Positions 16,256 to 24,954 are shown, numbered from the stretch's first letter. The stretch: 64,000 nt of DNA from Streptomyces xanthophaeus (GCF_030440515.1 NZ_CP076543.1:1984001-2048000); one strand, 5' to 3'. The notes: a model not told the origin generated them from the sequence alone. Numbers and translations: made by a program.

Positions 16256-18001
16256 TCAGCCCTGGCTCTTCGAGGGGTCCTTGAGGCCGACGGTCCCGTA
16301 GTCGATGGTGCCGGTCCACACCGGGTGGCCGAAGGCTCCCGCGATGTTGGTGCCGACGAGGAGCGGCTTGCGCTCCAGGAGGAGCGGAACGTTCGGGGAC
16401 TTGGCCATCAAGGCGGCGTCGAGGTCGATCCAGGCCTGGTTGGCCTGCTTGGCGTCGGCCATGGCGTTGATCTCGTCGATGCGCTTCATGGTCGCCTCGT
16501 CGCGGAACTGGCTGTAGTTGCCCTGGTTGCCCTTCTCCTTGATGGTGCGTCCGTCGAAGACGAACGGGATCCAGGTGGAGCCGGAGGGGTAGTCGGGGCA
16601 CCAGCCGGTGAGGGTCATGTCGGGGGTGGTGGAGAGGTCGCCGATGACGTCGTAGTAGGCGCCCGGGTCGACGGTGTCGATGACGACCTCGACGCCGGCG
16701 CGGGACAGGCCCTGCTGGATGGCCTCCGCCTTGCCCTTGTCGCCGGTGGAGACGGCGAGGGAGACCTTCAGGGTCTCCTTGCCGGCGGCCTTGAGGAGCT
16801 CCTTGGCCTTGGCGGGGTCGCCGGCCGGGGCGATCTTCAGGACGTCGGCCTGCTTGCCGCCGGAGAGGGCCGGGGGCAGGTAGGCGGTGGCGATCTCGTT
16901 GAGGGCGGGGCCGCCGCCCGCCGTGATGACGGCCTCCTTGTCGACGGCGTACTGCATGGCCTCGCGGACCTTCGGGTCGTCGAAGGGGGCGCGGGAGTTG
17001 TTCAGGTGGAGCATCTCCGTACAGCCCTGGGACTCGGCGAGCAGCCGGGCCTTGATCTCCGCCTTGGGCAGCACCTTGGGGGCGCTCTCGGGGCGCATGT
17101 CGGCGTACTGGACGGTGGAGGCGTCGGCGCCCTCGCCGGCGATGATCCGGTCGTCGATCTGGCCGCCCTTGAGGCCCATGACCACCACGAAGCGGTCGGG
17201 GTAGGCCTTGCGGACGGTGTCGGTGCCCGGGTCCCAGTGCTCGTTGCGGACCAGGACCAGCTTCTTGTCGCGGTCGTACGACTCGATCTTGTACGGGCCG
17301 GAGGAGAACGGGCGGGCGTCGTACTGGGTGCCCTTCTCCTGGGACGGGGGCACGGGGGCGAAGGTCGGCAGGGTGGCGGTCGCGGAGAACTCGGCGACCG
17401 GGCGCTTCAGTTCGAAGACGATCGTGCGGTCGTCGGGCGTCTTGACGGAGTCCAGGTGCTGCCCCTGGAGCGGGCCCTTGTAGCCCTCGGTCCCGGCCAG
17501 GTACTGGGCGGCGTAGTCGGGGCCGCCGGTGAGGTCGGGACTGAAGGAGCGCTCGACGTTGTACTTGATGTCCTGGGCCTTGACCGGCGTGCCGTCCTCG
17601 TACTTCACGCCCTCCTTGAGGGTGAAGGTCCAGGTGCGGCCGCCGTCGGAGGGGGTGCCGAGGTCGGTGGCGAGGTCGGGGACGAGCTCGCTGCCGGCCT
17701 TGCCGGGCTCGGCCTTGAAGGTGACGAGCGTGCGGTAGAGCAGCCGGGTGCCGAAGTCCATGGTCGGCATCGTCCAGTTGCGGGCGGGGTCGAGGTGCGC
17801 GAAGTCCTGGTTGGACAGGACGGTGAGGGTGCCGCCCTTGACCGGGGTCCCGCCGAGGATCTTGCCGTCGTTGGCGGCGGCGGGGTTCACCCCGGAGGCG
17901 GCGCCGTCCTTGCCCTTCTTGGTGTCGGAGCAGCCCGAGGCGCCGAGTGCGAGAGCTGCCACCAGGGCGGTGGCGAGGGCGAGTTGGGTGCGCTTGGTCA
18001 T
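16256..18001 (-). CDS. peptide ABC transporter substrate-binding lipoprotein (family 5)
   Basis: The protein has 581 residues from the ATG at 18001, with GGAG five bases upstream; the GTG six bases earlier overlaps that site. The signal peptide ends in the lipobox GASGC, with lipid-anchored Cys24. The body follows the family 5 pattern: GGTLTVLSNQDFAHLDPARN near the N-terminus, YRTLVTF, WTFTLKEGVKYEDGTPVKAQDIKYNVERS, and a late ADAKQANQAWIDLDAALMAKSPNVPLL. Such proteins bind di- or oligopeptides. It is the first gene of the five-gene transporter operon. Its promoter carries the 32-nt element duplicated upstream of the collagenase. Confidence 0.92.
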   Translation of the reverse strand: MTKRTQLALATALVAALALGASGCSDTKKGKDGAASGVNPAAANDGKILGGTPVKGGTLTVLSNQDFAHLDPARNWTMPTMDFGTRLLYRTLVTFKAEPGKAGSELVPDLATDLGTPSDGGRTWTFTLKEGVKYEDGTPVKAQDIKYNVERSFSPDLTGGPDYAAQYLAGTEGYKGPLQGQHLDSVKTPDDRTIVFELKRPVAEFSATATLPTFAPVPPSQEKGTQYDARPFSSGPYKIESYDRDKKLVLVRNEHWDPGTDTVRKAYPDRFVVVMGLKGGQIDDRIIAGEGADASTVQYADMRPESAPKVLPKAEIKARLLAESQGCTEMLHLNNSRAPFDDPKVREAMQYAVDKEAVITAGGGPALNEIATAYLPPALSGGKQADVLKIAPAGDPAKAKELLKAAGKETLKVSLAVSTGDKGKAEAIQQGLSRAGVEVVIDTVDPGAYYDVIGDLSTTPDMTLTGWCPDYPSGSTWIPFVFDGRTIKEKGNQGNYSQFRDEATMKRIDEINAMADAKQANQAWIDLDAALMAKSPNVPLLLERKPLLVGTNIAGAFGHPVWTGTIDYGTVGLKDPSKSQG

Positions 18002-18040
18002 GGTCACTCCAGTGAAGGGCCGCGCTCTAGGATGTGACCG

Positions 18041-18072
18041 GTAACATAGTAATGTGAAATTGCACTGACAAG
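18041..18072. promoter_or_regulatory. candidate GntR operator/promoter b, 32-nt element (transporter versus 5'-nucleotidase)
   Basis: This 32-nt sequence is identical to 30667-30698. On the minus strand it forms TTGTCA, a 17-bp spacer and TATGTT (18071-18066 and 18048-18043), a near-consensus housekeeping promoter reading into the substrate-binding gene. ATGTGAAAT, a variant of the ATGTSACAT motif, sits in the spacer, where a bound regulator would exclude RNA polymerase. On the plus strand TAGTAAT (18047-18053) could serve the 5'-nucleotidase gene. Confidence 0.68.
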
Positions 18073-18153
18073 GGGTTGGTGCCGCCGTTATCCAGCCGTG
18101 TCCAAACGGCCGGGCGGCGCGTCGGCGCGACAGCCGGCCCGGCGGGCGGGAAC

Positions 18154-20241
18154 ATGCCGGATGTGATCACGCAGGCCAAGGCCACGCAGCCGAGCAGGAG
18201 TTCACAGCGCCGGGTGTCAGGACGGCCGGAGCAGGGCCGGAAGGAACCCGGGCGCCGGGAACCGGGGCGGCGGGAGCCGGGGCGGCGGGAGCCGGGGCGG
18301 CGGGACTTCCTCACCGCGATGGGGGCCGTCGCGGCGACCTTCGCGCTCGGGGTTCCCGCGCGGGCCAGCGCCGATGCCCGGGACGCCGCGACCGCCGCCG
18401 AGTACGTCGACGTCCAGCTCCTCAACGTCACCGACCTGCACGGCTATCTGCAGGGCGCACCCGGCAGCAACTCCGTCATCGTCGGCAACGGCGGCCGCAG
18501 CTACACCGTCGGCGGCGTCGCGTACATGGCCGCGCACCTCGAACGGCTCCGCGACGGGCACCCCCACTCCCTCTTCTTCACCCCCGGAGACGCCTTCTCC
18601 GGCTGGGAGTTCGATGCCGCGGCCTTCTCCGACGAGCCGACGATCGAGGCCCTCAACCGCATGGGGCTCGACTTCGCGACGGCCGGCAACCACGAGTTCG
18701 ACAAATCGCCCGCCATGCTCCAGCGCCACATGGAGCAGGGCATCCCGTTCCCGGTGGAGGGCCGCGACACCTCTTTCACCGACTCCTCCGGCCTGCGCTT
18801 CCACGGCGCCGACTTCCGCTACTACAGCGCCAACCTCGTCCGGGGCCAGGACGGGCAAACGGTCCTGCCCGCCTACAACATCGAGCGGGTACCCACCGCC
18901 GACGGCCGGGAGCTGCCCATCGGGTTCATCCACCTCACCGCCGTGGGCAGCGAACGCTTCCCCGGCTCCTACCAGCCGGGCCTCGCCACCCTCGACGAGG
19001 TCGCCACCGCCGACCGCTACGCGGCGCTGCTCAAGAGCCAGGGCGTGAACGCGATCGTGCTCAGCCTGCACGACGGGGCGGTGGCGGGAGCCGACTTCAA
19101 CAGCGGCGCCGACCCCTCGGGGCCGGCCCTCGACCTCGCGCTGCGGGTCTCCCCGGACATCGACGCGATCGTCACCGGGCACTGGCACACCCGGTTCAAC
19201 ATGATGGTCCCCGACCCGAACGGTGTCCCCCGCCCGTTCGTCGAGGCCGGCTGCTACGGCCAGGTCATCAACGAGATCAACCTGCGGCTCGACCCGCTCA
19301 CCGGCCGGGTGATCCGGGAGCTGACCGTGTCCACCAACCACCCCAACACCCGCGACATCGCCCCTCATCCGGAGCTGCAGGAGGTCGTCACCTACTGGGC
19401 GGGGCAGGCAGCCGCGCGCGACCGGTCCGCGGTCGGGCGGCAGAGCGGCTCGTTCCTGCGCACCCGGAACACGGCGGGCGAGAGCACCATGGGCAACCTG
19501 GCCGCCGACTGGGCGCTGTGGGCGGGCGGCAGGCCCACCGATCCCGAGAACGACGCCAACATCCACCCCAACGTCCCCGCCCAGCTCGCCATGGTCGCCG
19601 TGGCACCCCGCGTCGGCCAGGCGATCATCGCCGGGGACCTCGTCCTGGACCGGGCCTCGGGCGGCACGGTCACCTTCGGCAGCGCCTGGCGGGCCATCGG
19701 GTTCGGCGATCCGATCGTCAGCGCGTGGGTGACCGGGCAGCAGATCCACGACGCGCTGGAGGAGCAGTGGACGACGACGGAGAGCGGCGAACTGCGCTTC
19801 GCCCCCCTCGCCGTCTCCCGCAACGTCCGCTACAGCTTCGACGCGCGGGGGCCGGTCGGGGACCGGGTGCATCCCGCGGAGGTCTTCGTCGACGGTGTCC
19901 CGCTGGACCTCGGCCGCAGCTACCGGCTCGCCGCCCCCTCGTACACGCTCCTCGCGAGCGACGGCTATCCGGCCCTTTCCGAGTTCCAGGAGCCCTACCG
20001 GCACCAGCGGGACTTCGAGAGCTTCGTGGCGTACGTGCGGGAGACGGCGGTACTGACCCCGCAGCCCAGGGGGCGGGTCACGGCGGCGAACGCGAGCAGC
20101 GCGGCGGGCGCCGTGGGCGCCGTGGTGGACCCGCCGGTGCTGCTCCTGCCCGACGGCACGCCGGTACCGCGCCCGGAGGCGGCGATCATCTCGGCGGACC
20201 GGCCGCTGCCGGCCCGTGGCGGCGGCCGCCCGCCCTGCTGA
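18154..20241 (+). CDS. Tat-exported bifunctional metallophosphatase/5'-nucleotidase
   Basis: From the ATG at 18154 the protein has 695 residues; in-frame TTG/GTG starts near 18076 lack proper ribosome spacing. A twin-arginine signal RRDFLTAMGAVAATFALG ends near ARASA. The calcineurin-like domain shows LLNVTDLHGYL, FTPGDAFSG, TAGNHEFDKS, LSLHDGAV and TGHWHTRFN, which supply the two-metal ligands. The C-terminal nucleotidase domain runs from about residue 430. It should release phosphate and nucleosides outside the cell. Four 15-bp repeats encode (K/R)EPGRR just before the twin arginines. It shares its promoter region with the peptide transporter. Confidence 0.88.
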   Translation: MPDVITQAKATQPSRSSQRRVSGRPEQGRKEPGRREPGRREPGRREPGRRDFLTAMGAVAATFALGVPARASADARDAATAAEYVDVQLLNVTDLHGYLQGAPGSNSVIVGNGGRSYTVGGVAYMAAHLERLRDGHPHSLFFTPGDAFSGWEFDAAAFSDEPTIEALNRMGLDFATAGNHEFDKSPAMLQRHMEQGIPFPVEGRDTSFTDSSGLRFHGADFRYYSANLVRGQDGQTVLPAYNIERVPTADGRELPIGFIHLTAVGSERFPGSYQPGLATLDEVATADRYAALLKSQGVNAIVLSLHDGAVAGADFNSGADPSGPALDLALRVSPDIDAIVTGHWHTRFNMMVPDPNGVPRPFVEAGCYGQVINEINLRLDPLTGRVIRELTVSTNHPNTRDIAPHPELQEVVTYWAGQAAARDRSAVGRQSGSFLRTRNTAGESTMGNLAADWALWAGGRPTDPENDANIHPNVPAQLAMVAVAPRVGQAIIAGDLVLDRASGGTVTFGSAWRAIGFGDPIVSAWVTGQQIHDALEEQWTTTESGELRFAPLAVSRNVRYSFDARGPVGDRVHPAEVFVDGVPLDLGRSYRLAAPSYTLLASDGYPALSEFQEPYRHQRDFESFVAYVRETAVLTPQPRGRVTAANASSAAGAVGAVVDPPVLLLPDGTPVPRPEAAIISADRPLPARGGGRPPC
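18241..18300 (+). repeat. 15-bp tandem repeat encoding EPGRR, four copies
   Basis: Four consecutive 15-bp units, the last two identical, encode KEPGR/REPGR-type repeats directly ahead of the Tat motif. The repeat adds extra RR pairs to the signal's n-region. Slippage could vary the number of arginine pairs. Confidence 0.85.
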
Positions 20242-20269
20242 TCCGCCGCCGGCCGCCGGCTGCCGGGGG

Positions 20270-20983
20270 TTACTGGAGGCCGGAGCCGAGGCCTCCGGGG
20301 ACGCGGCCGACCGGTTCGTCGCGGCCCTGGGCCCACAGGGAGCGGACGTGGCCGAGGTGGCGGAGCATGCACTCCTGCGCCGCCTCGGCGTCGCCGCTCA
20401 GCATCAGGTCGAGGAGCTCGATGTGCTCCTCCGCCGAGGAGACCAGCTTGCCGGCCTCGTCCAGGCCGGTCAGACCGTAGAGCCGGGACCGCTTGCGCAG
20501 GTCGCCGACCGTCTCCACCAGCCGGTCGTTGCCCGCGAGGGCCAGCAGGGAGAGGTGGAAGCGGCGGTCGGCCTCCAGGTAGCCGATGAGGTTGTGCTCG
20601 CGCGCGCTGGTGACGATCTCCTCGGCGACGGGGCGCAGCGCCTCCAGCTGCTCCGCCGTGGCGATCTTCGTGATCCGCCCGATGGTCGGTACCTCGATCA
20701 TCGTGCGCAGCTCGGTGAACTGGTCCAGGTCGCGCTCGCTGACCTCGGTGATCCGGAAGCCCTTGTTGCGGACGGGCTCGACCAGTCCTTCCCGGGCCAG
20801 GTCGAGCATGGCCTCGCGGACGGGTGTGGCCGAGACGCCGAGTTCGGCCGCGAGGCCGGGTGCGGAGTAGACGCTGCCGGGGCGCAGCTCACCCGCTATC
20901 AGCGCGGCTCGGAGGGCGTGGCCGACCTGGTCGCGGAGGCGCTCCTGGGCCTTGATGAGACTGTGCTGCTTCAGGTCACCCAT
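20270..20983 (-). CDS. GntR family regulator (FadR/FCD subfamily), probable regulator of the collagen/hydroxyproline genes
   Basis: The protein has 237 residues from the ATG at 20983, which has GGAGG ideally placed; a frame extending further upstream is rejected. The N-terminal winged helix runs over about residues 15-80 with LAAELGVSATPVREAMLDLAREGLVEPVRNKGF, the GntR signature. The all-helical FCD ligand domain contains EADRRFHLSLLALAGN and HIELLDLMLSGDAEAAQECMLRHLGHV, where Asp and His residues bind a metal and a carboxylate ligand. It is the last gene of the hydroxyproline operon, separated by 70 bp that include an ATGTCACGT motif, so it probably represses itself and the other motif-bearing promoters. 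Hydroxyproline or a degradation intermediate is the likely inducer. Confidence 0.88.
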   Translation of the reverse strand: MGDLKQHSLIKAQERLRDQVGHALRAALIAGELRPGSVYSAPGLAAELGVSATPVREAMLDLAREGLVEPVRNKGFRITEVSERDLDQFTELRTMIEVPTIGRITKIATAEQLEALRPVAEEIVTSAREHNLIGYLEADRRFHLSLLALAGNDRLVETVGDLRKRSRLYGLTGLDEAGKLVSSAEEHIELLDLMLSGDAEAAQECMLRHLGHVRSLWAQGRDEPVGRVPGGLGSGLQ

Positions 20984-21031
20984 TGCTTTTCCTCCGAGAC
21001 CCCCGACACCACCGACGAGGAGGGCAACAGC

Positions 21032-21048
21032 GTACAATGTCACGTTGC
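21032..21048. promoter_or_regulatory. candidate GntR operator c, upstream of the gntR gene
   Basis: The core ATGTCACGT (21037-21045) lies about 54 bp before the GntR start codon, next to GTAC. It differs at one base from the palindrome ATGTCACAT. Its place between the cyclodeaminase-like gene and gntR suggests autoregulation from an internal promoter. Confidence 0.5.
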
Positions 21049-21053
21049 GCTGC

Positions 21054-21995
21054 TCACACTCCGGCGGCCTCGAACAGTGCGACCGCCACAGCGAGATCTT
21101 CCCAGGCCATGCCCACACTCTTGAAGAGCTGTGGACAACTCCGCGGCCCGGCCCCCGGCATCCTCCCGCCCACCAGGTCGGCGAGGGTGCCGGTGATATG
21201 ACCGGGCCCGATGGCCCCCTCGGCCTCCGGGACGAGGAGGTCCCCCGCCTCGCGCAGGGCCGCCGCCCGGGACTCCACGTACACCGCCGCCCGTCGCACA
21301 AGGGCGGTGTCCGTCTCCCGGGCCGTCGGCTCGTGCGAGCCGACGGCGACGACGGTGGCGCCCGGCCCGACGAGGCGTCCGTCGAAGAGCGGCTCCCGGG
21401 CCGTGGTGCAGCAGATCACCAGATCGGCGTCGGCCACGTCCTTCGGGGTGCCGGTCCGGGCGGCCGGGCCCAGAGTGCGGGCGTACGCGGCGAGCCGCTC
21501 CGCGCCCCCCGGGTCCCGGGCGACCACCACGACCTCGGCCAACTCCCGTACGGCCAGGGCCGCTTCCAGATGCCCGTACGCCTGCGGCCCCGAGCCGAAG
21601 AGCACCAGGCGCAGCGGCCGCCCGGCAGGTGCCAGGTGGCGCAGGGCGAGGGCGGAGACCGCCGGGGTGCGCAGGGCGGTCAGCGCCGCGCCGTCCAGCA
21701 GGGCCAGCGGGCGCAGGGTGGGCCCGTCCAGGAGCAGGTAGGAGCCCGTGATCCGGGGCAGCCCGCGGGCCGGATTCCCGGGAGCGACCCCGGCGATCTT
21801 CACCCCGGCGTACGAACCGGACGCGGCCGGCATCAGCAGCAGTTCACCCCCGCCGGGCACCTCGATCGCGGAACGCGGCGGGCAGCCCTCCGGATCGAGG
21901 CCACCGAGCAGGGCGGCGGCCACGGCGTCCGCGGCCGCCGCCGGGGTGAGCAGGGCGGTCATCCGCCCGGCGGCGAGCTGGGGGATGCCCGTCAC
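21054..21995 (-). CDS. ornithine cyclodeaminase/mu-crystallin family protein, probable pyrroline-2-carboxylate reductase
   Basis: The 313-residue protein starts at a GTG overlapping the stop of the preceding gene (GTGA). The Rossmann motif is VLFGSGPQAYGHLEAAL, and the family segments LLMPAASGSYAGVKIAGV, GTPKDVADADLVICCTTAREPLF and VVAVGSHEPTARETD are present. In hydroxyproline clusters such proteins are Δ1-pyrroline-2-carboxylate reductases, which reduce the product of trans-3-hydroxyproline dehydration to L-proline with NAD(P)H. An ornithine cyclodeaminase or alanine dehydrogenase role is less likely here, given the neighbours. It is the fourth gene of the operon starting at 24954. Confidence 0.82.
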   Translation of the reverse strand: MTGIPQLAAGRMTALLTPAAAADAVAAALLGGLDPEGCPPRSAIEVPGGGELLLMPAASGSYAGVKIAGVAPGNPARGLPRITGSYLLLDGPTLRPLALLDGAALTALRTPAVSALALRHLAPAGRPLRLVLFGSGPQAYGHLEAALAVRELAEVVVVARDPGGAERLAAYARTLGPAARTGTPKDVADADLVICCTTAREPLFDGRLVGPGATVVAVGSHEPTARETDTALVRRAAVYVESRAAALREAGDLLVPEAEGAIGPGHITGTLADLVGGRMPGAGPRSCPQLFKSVGMAWEDLAVAVALFEAAGV

Positions 21996-23011
21996 AGGAG
22001 GAATCCGGTACCGAGCGCGTCGTGCGGGTCCACCACGAAGGCGTGTTCGCCGGTGCGGTGGGCGGTGCCGGTGACCTCGGTGACCCCGCCGTCCAGCATC
22101 CGCCCCGTGAACACCGTGCCCGTGACCGACTCGTGCAGCAGGTCCTCCCCCGGGCCGAGCCGCCCGTCCTCGGCGAGCAGCGCGAGCCGCGCCGAGGTCC
22201 CGGAGCCGCAGGGCGAGCGGTCGATCTGCCCGTCGGCGAAGACGGTGACGTTGCGCTGGTGCGGCCCGAAGGGGGTGTCGGGCAGATCCTCGTGGAGGAT
22301 CACCCCGTAGACCCCGGAGAGCAGCGGGCCGTCCGGGTGCCAGGTGGCGGGGTGGGTGGCCAGCGCCGCCCGGATCTCCTGTCCGGCCCGGACCAGGGCC
22401 GGCAGCGCCGCCCGGGAGACGTCCAGGCCGAGGTCGCGCGCGCGGACGGCGGCGTAACAGGCCCCGGCGTGCGCGATGTCCGCCTCGGCCAGCCCGAAGG
22501 TGGTGGCGACGGGGACCTTGCGGGCGCCGACCCGGGCCGGGACGTTGCGGAAGGTGACCCCGGTGGTGCGGCCCCCGCCGCGGTGGACGGTGGCCGTGAC
22601 CCGCCCGGACGGTACGTCGATGCGCACCGGGGCGTCCCCGTCGTCCGGGGCGGCGACCCGGCCGGTGTCCACGGCCCAGACCCCGAGGGCCATGGCGCCG
22701 TGGCCGCAGGCGGTGGAGTAGCCGTCCTTGTGCCAGAACAGCACACCGAAGTGGGCCCCGTCGTCGTCGGCCGGGACCACGAACCCCCCGTACATCCCGG
22801 CGTGCCCGCGCGGCTCCTGCACGAGCAGGCGCCGTACGTCGTCCAGCGCGCCCCGGCGCGGGGCGGTCCCGGAGCCGCCCGGGCCGATGACGGTGGCGCA
22901 GCGCTCGGCGACCGTGTCCCCGGGGACCGGCGGCATGCCCGGCGCGGCACTGTCGACGATCCGGAAGGGCTCGCCGGCGGTGTGGTAGTCCACCGTGCGG
23001 ACGGTGATCAC
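21992..23011 (-). CDS. proline racemase family protein, epimerase or trans-3-hydroxyproline dehydratase-like
   Basis: The 339-residue protein starts at a GTG overlapping the upstream stop by 4 bp. The first active-site motif is GYSTACGHG with Cys102; the second is DRSPCGSGTSA with Cys268. GYST-x-CGH resembles the trans-3-hydroxy-L-proline dehydratase branch, but that branch carries Thr in place of the second Cys, whereas this protein keeps Cys. It may therefore epimerise 3-hydroxyproline or proline rather than dehydrate. It is clearly distinct from the neighbouring epimerase at 23008. Coupling to the pyrroline-2-carboxylate reductase-like gene suggests they share a substrate. Confidence 0.8.
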   Translation of the reverse strand: MITVRTVDYHTAGEPFRIVDSAAPGMPPVPGDTVAERCATVIGPGGSGTAPRRGALDDVRRLLVQEPRGHAGMYGGFVVPADDDGAHFGVLFWHKDGYSTACGHGAMALGVWAVDTGRVAAPDDGDAPVRIDVPSGRVTATVHRGGGRTTGVTFRNVPARVGARKVPVATTFGLAEADIAHAGACYAAVRARDLGLDVSRAALPALVRAGQEIRAALATHPATWHPDGPLLSGVYGVILHEDLPDTPFGPHQRNVTVFADGQIDRSPCGSGTSARLALLAEDGRLGPGEDLLHESVTGTVFTGRMLDGGVTEVTGTAHRTGEHAFVVDPHDALGTGFLL

Positions 23012-24021
23012 AGCAGGAACCCTCCGGGGAAGGGGTCGGTCGGGTCGAGGAAGTACTGGGCGGTTCCGGTGATCCAGGCCCGGCCGGTGACGGTGGGGAT
23101 CACGGCCGGGAGCCCGCCGACGGTGGTCTCCCCTACCAGCCGGCCGGTGAACTCGGTGCCGATGAAGGACTCGTTGACGAAGTCCGTGTCGAGTTCCAGC
23201 AGGCCGCGGGCGTGCAGCTGGGCCATCCTGGCGCTGGTCCCCGTACCGCAGGGCGAGCGGTCGAACCAGCCGGGGTGGATGGCCATGGCGTGCCGGGAGC
23301 GGTGGGCGTCGGAGCCGGGAGCGGCAAGGTAGACGTGCTTGACCCCGGCGATGGAGGGGTTCTCGGGATGGACGGGCCGGTCCGGGCCCGCGTTGATCGC
23401 GTCCATGACGGCCAGCCCGGCGGCGAGCAGGTCGTCCTTGCGGGCGCGGTCGAAGGGCAGGGCTCCCCCGGCGATGGAGGCGAGTTCGACGAAGGCGTAG
23501 AAGTTGCCGCCGTAGGCCAGGTCGTAGGTGATCGTGCCGAAGCCGGGGACCTCGGTCTTGAGGTCGAGGCCGACGCTGAAGGAGGGCACGTTGGTGAGGG
23601 TGACGGCGGTGGCCGCCCCGTCCTCGACCCGGACGTCGACGCTCACCAGCCCGGCCGGGGTGTCGAGCCGGACGGTGGTGACCGGCTCGACGACCGGCAC
23701 CATGCCGGTCTCGACGAGGACGGTGGCGACCCCGATGGTTCCGTGCCCGCACATGGGGAGCAGGCCCGACACCTCGATGTAGAGGACGCCGTAGTCGGCG
23801 TCCGGGCGGGTCGGGGGCTGCAGGACGGCGCCGCTCATCGCGGAGTGCCCGCGAGGCTCGTACATGAGCAGGGTCCGGACGTGGTCCATGTGTTCGATGA
23901 AGTGGAGCCGCTTCTCGGCCATGGTGGCGCCGGGGATCACCCCGACTCCCCCGGTGATGACCCGGGTCGGCATGCCCTCGGTGTGCGAGTCCACCGCGTG
24001 GTAGACGTGGCGCGTACGCAT
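23008..24021 (-). CDS. 4-hydroxyproline 2-epimerase (proline racemase family)
   Basis: The protein has 337 residues with the two catalytic cysteines of the family: Cys91 in LLPMCGHGTIG and Cys258 in DRSPCGTGTSA. HTEGMPTRV at the N-terminus and GNFYAFVE in the middle are typical of hydroxyproline epimerases and racemases. It should convert trans-4-hydroxy-L-proline to cis-4-hydroxy-D-proline, the first step in bacterial hydroxyproline use. The dehydrogenase for that product is encoded upstream at 25030-28080, and the following deaminase is the neighbouring gene at 24040. A GGGGGA ribosome site precedes the ATG. Proline racemase is the alternative. Confidence 0.87.
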   Translation of the reverse strand: MRTRHVYHAVDSHTEGMPTRVITGGVGVIPGATMAEKRLHFIEHMDHVRTLLMYEPRGHSAMSGAVLQPPTRPDADYGVLYIEVSGLLPMCGHGTIGVATVLVETGMVPVVEPVTTVRLDTPAGLVSVDVRVEDGAATAVTLTNVPSFSVGLDLKTEVPGFGTITYDLAYGGNFYAFVELASIAGGALPFDRARKDDLLAAGLAVMDAINAGPDRPVHPENPSIAGVKHVYLAAPGSDAHRSRHAMAIHPGWFDRSPCGTGTSARMAQLHARGLLELDTDFVNESFIGTEFTGRLVGETTVGGLPAVIPTVTGRAWITGTAQYFLDPTDPFPGGFLL

Positions 24022-24039
24022 GTGCGGTCCCCCGGACTG

Positions 24040-24954
24040 CTAGTTGAGGCCCTCGGCGAGGGCCTTCTCGGTGGCGGCGCGGACGGCGGCCTCGGTCTCG
24101 CCGGTGAGCGGGAAGCGCGGCGGGCGGGTGGCGCCGCCGGGGCGCCCGGCCAGGTCCATGGAGAGCTTGATGGCTTGGACGAACTCGGTCTTGGAGTCCC
24201 AGCGCAGCAGCGAGTGCAGGGACTTGTAGAGCGGCAGGGCGGTCTCCAGGTCCCCGGCGACGGCGGCCCGGTAGAGCCGGGCGCAGGAGTTCGGGAGCGC
24301 GTTGGGGTAGCCGGCGATCCAGCCGACGGCGCCCGCGAGGGCGAGTTCGAGGAGGACGTCGTCGGCGCCGATGAGCAGGTCGAGGCCGGGGGCGAGCTCG
24401 GCGATCTCGTAGGCGCGGCGCACGTCGCCGCTGAACTCCTTGACGGCGACGATGGAGCCGTCGGCGTACAGCCGGGCGAGCAGGTCCGGGGTCAGGTCCA
24501 CCTTGGTGTCGATGGGGTTGTTGTACGCGACGACGGGCAGCCCGGCGCGGGCGACCTCGGCGTAGTGGGCGCGTACGGCGTCCTCGTCGGCCCGGAAGGC
24601 GTTGGGGGGCAGCAGGAGTACGGAGCCGGCGCCGGCCTCGGCGGCCTGGTCGGCCCAGCGGCGGGCCTCGGCGCTGCCGTAGGCGGCGACGCCGGGCATC
24701 ACGCGGGCGCCGTCGCCCGCCGCTTCGACGGCGGTCCGTACGACGCGCGCCCGCTCCTCGTCGGTGAGGGTCTGGTACTCCCCGAGGGAGCCGTTGGGGA
24801 CCACGCCGTCGCAGCCGCCCTCGATCAGCCAGGCCACGTGCTCGGCGTATGCGTCGTGGTCGACGGTGAGGTCCTCGCGCAGCGGGAGCGCGGTGGCGAC
24901 CATGATTCCGTGCCAGGGGCGGGTGCGGGGCGCGGGGGTGTGCGCGTGGGTCAT
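24040..24954 (-). CDS. DHDPS/NAL-family lyase, probable Δ1-pyrroline-4-hydroxy-2-carboxylate deaminase
   Basis: The protein has 304 residues from the ATG at 24954, which has AGGGAG at the right distance; an in-frame ATG at 24984 lies inside the operator and lacks a ribosome site. It is a class I aldolase-fold protein. The Schiff-base lysine is Lys172 in IVAVKEFSGD, and YNNP supplies the conserved tyrosine. NGSLGEYQTLTDEER is the substrate-loop region. In hydroxyproline operons this family deaminates and dehydrates Δ1-pyrroline-4-hydroxy-2-carboxylate to α-ketoglutarate semialdehyde. It is the first gene of the five-gene operon. The semialdehyde dehydrogenase needed next is not in the window. 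Confidence 0.85.
   Translation of the reverse strand: MTHAHTPAPRTRPWHGIMVATALPLREDLTVDHDAYAEHVAWLIEGGCDGVVPNGSLGEYQTLTDEERARVVRTAVEAAGDGARVMPGVAAYGSAEARRWADQAAEAGAGSVLLLPPNAFRADEDAVRAHYAEVARAGLPVVAYNNPIDTKVDLTPDLLARLYADGSIVAVKEFSGDVRRAYEIAELAPGLDLLIGADDVLLELALAGAVGWIAGYPNALPNSCARLYRAAVAGDLETALPLYKSLHSLLRWDSKTEFVQAIKLSMDLAGRPGGATRPPRFPLTGETEAAVRAATEKALAEGLN

Noticed and set aside
18076..18153. TTG/GTG start for the 5'-nucleotidase at 18076/18079
   Set aside because: AGGGG is only 0-3 bases away, too close, and the added residues do not improve the Tat signal.
20984..21301. Longer start for the GntR regulator
   Set aside because: The ATG at 20983 has an ideal GGAGG. The extension runs through the cyclodeaminase-like gene in the wrong frame.
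21054..21995. Ornithine cyclodeaminase acting with the arc genes
   Set aside because: It is 23 kb from arcA/arcB and coupled to hydroxyproline genes, so a pyrroline-2-carboxylate reductase role fits better.
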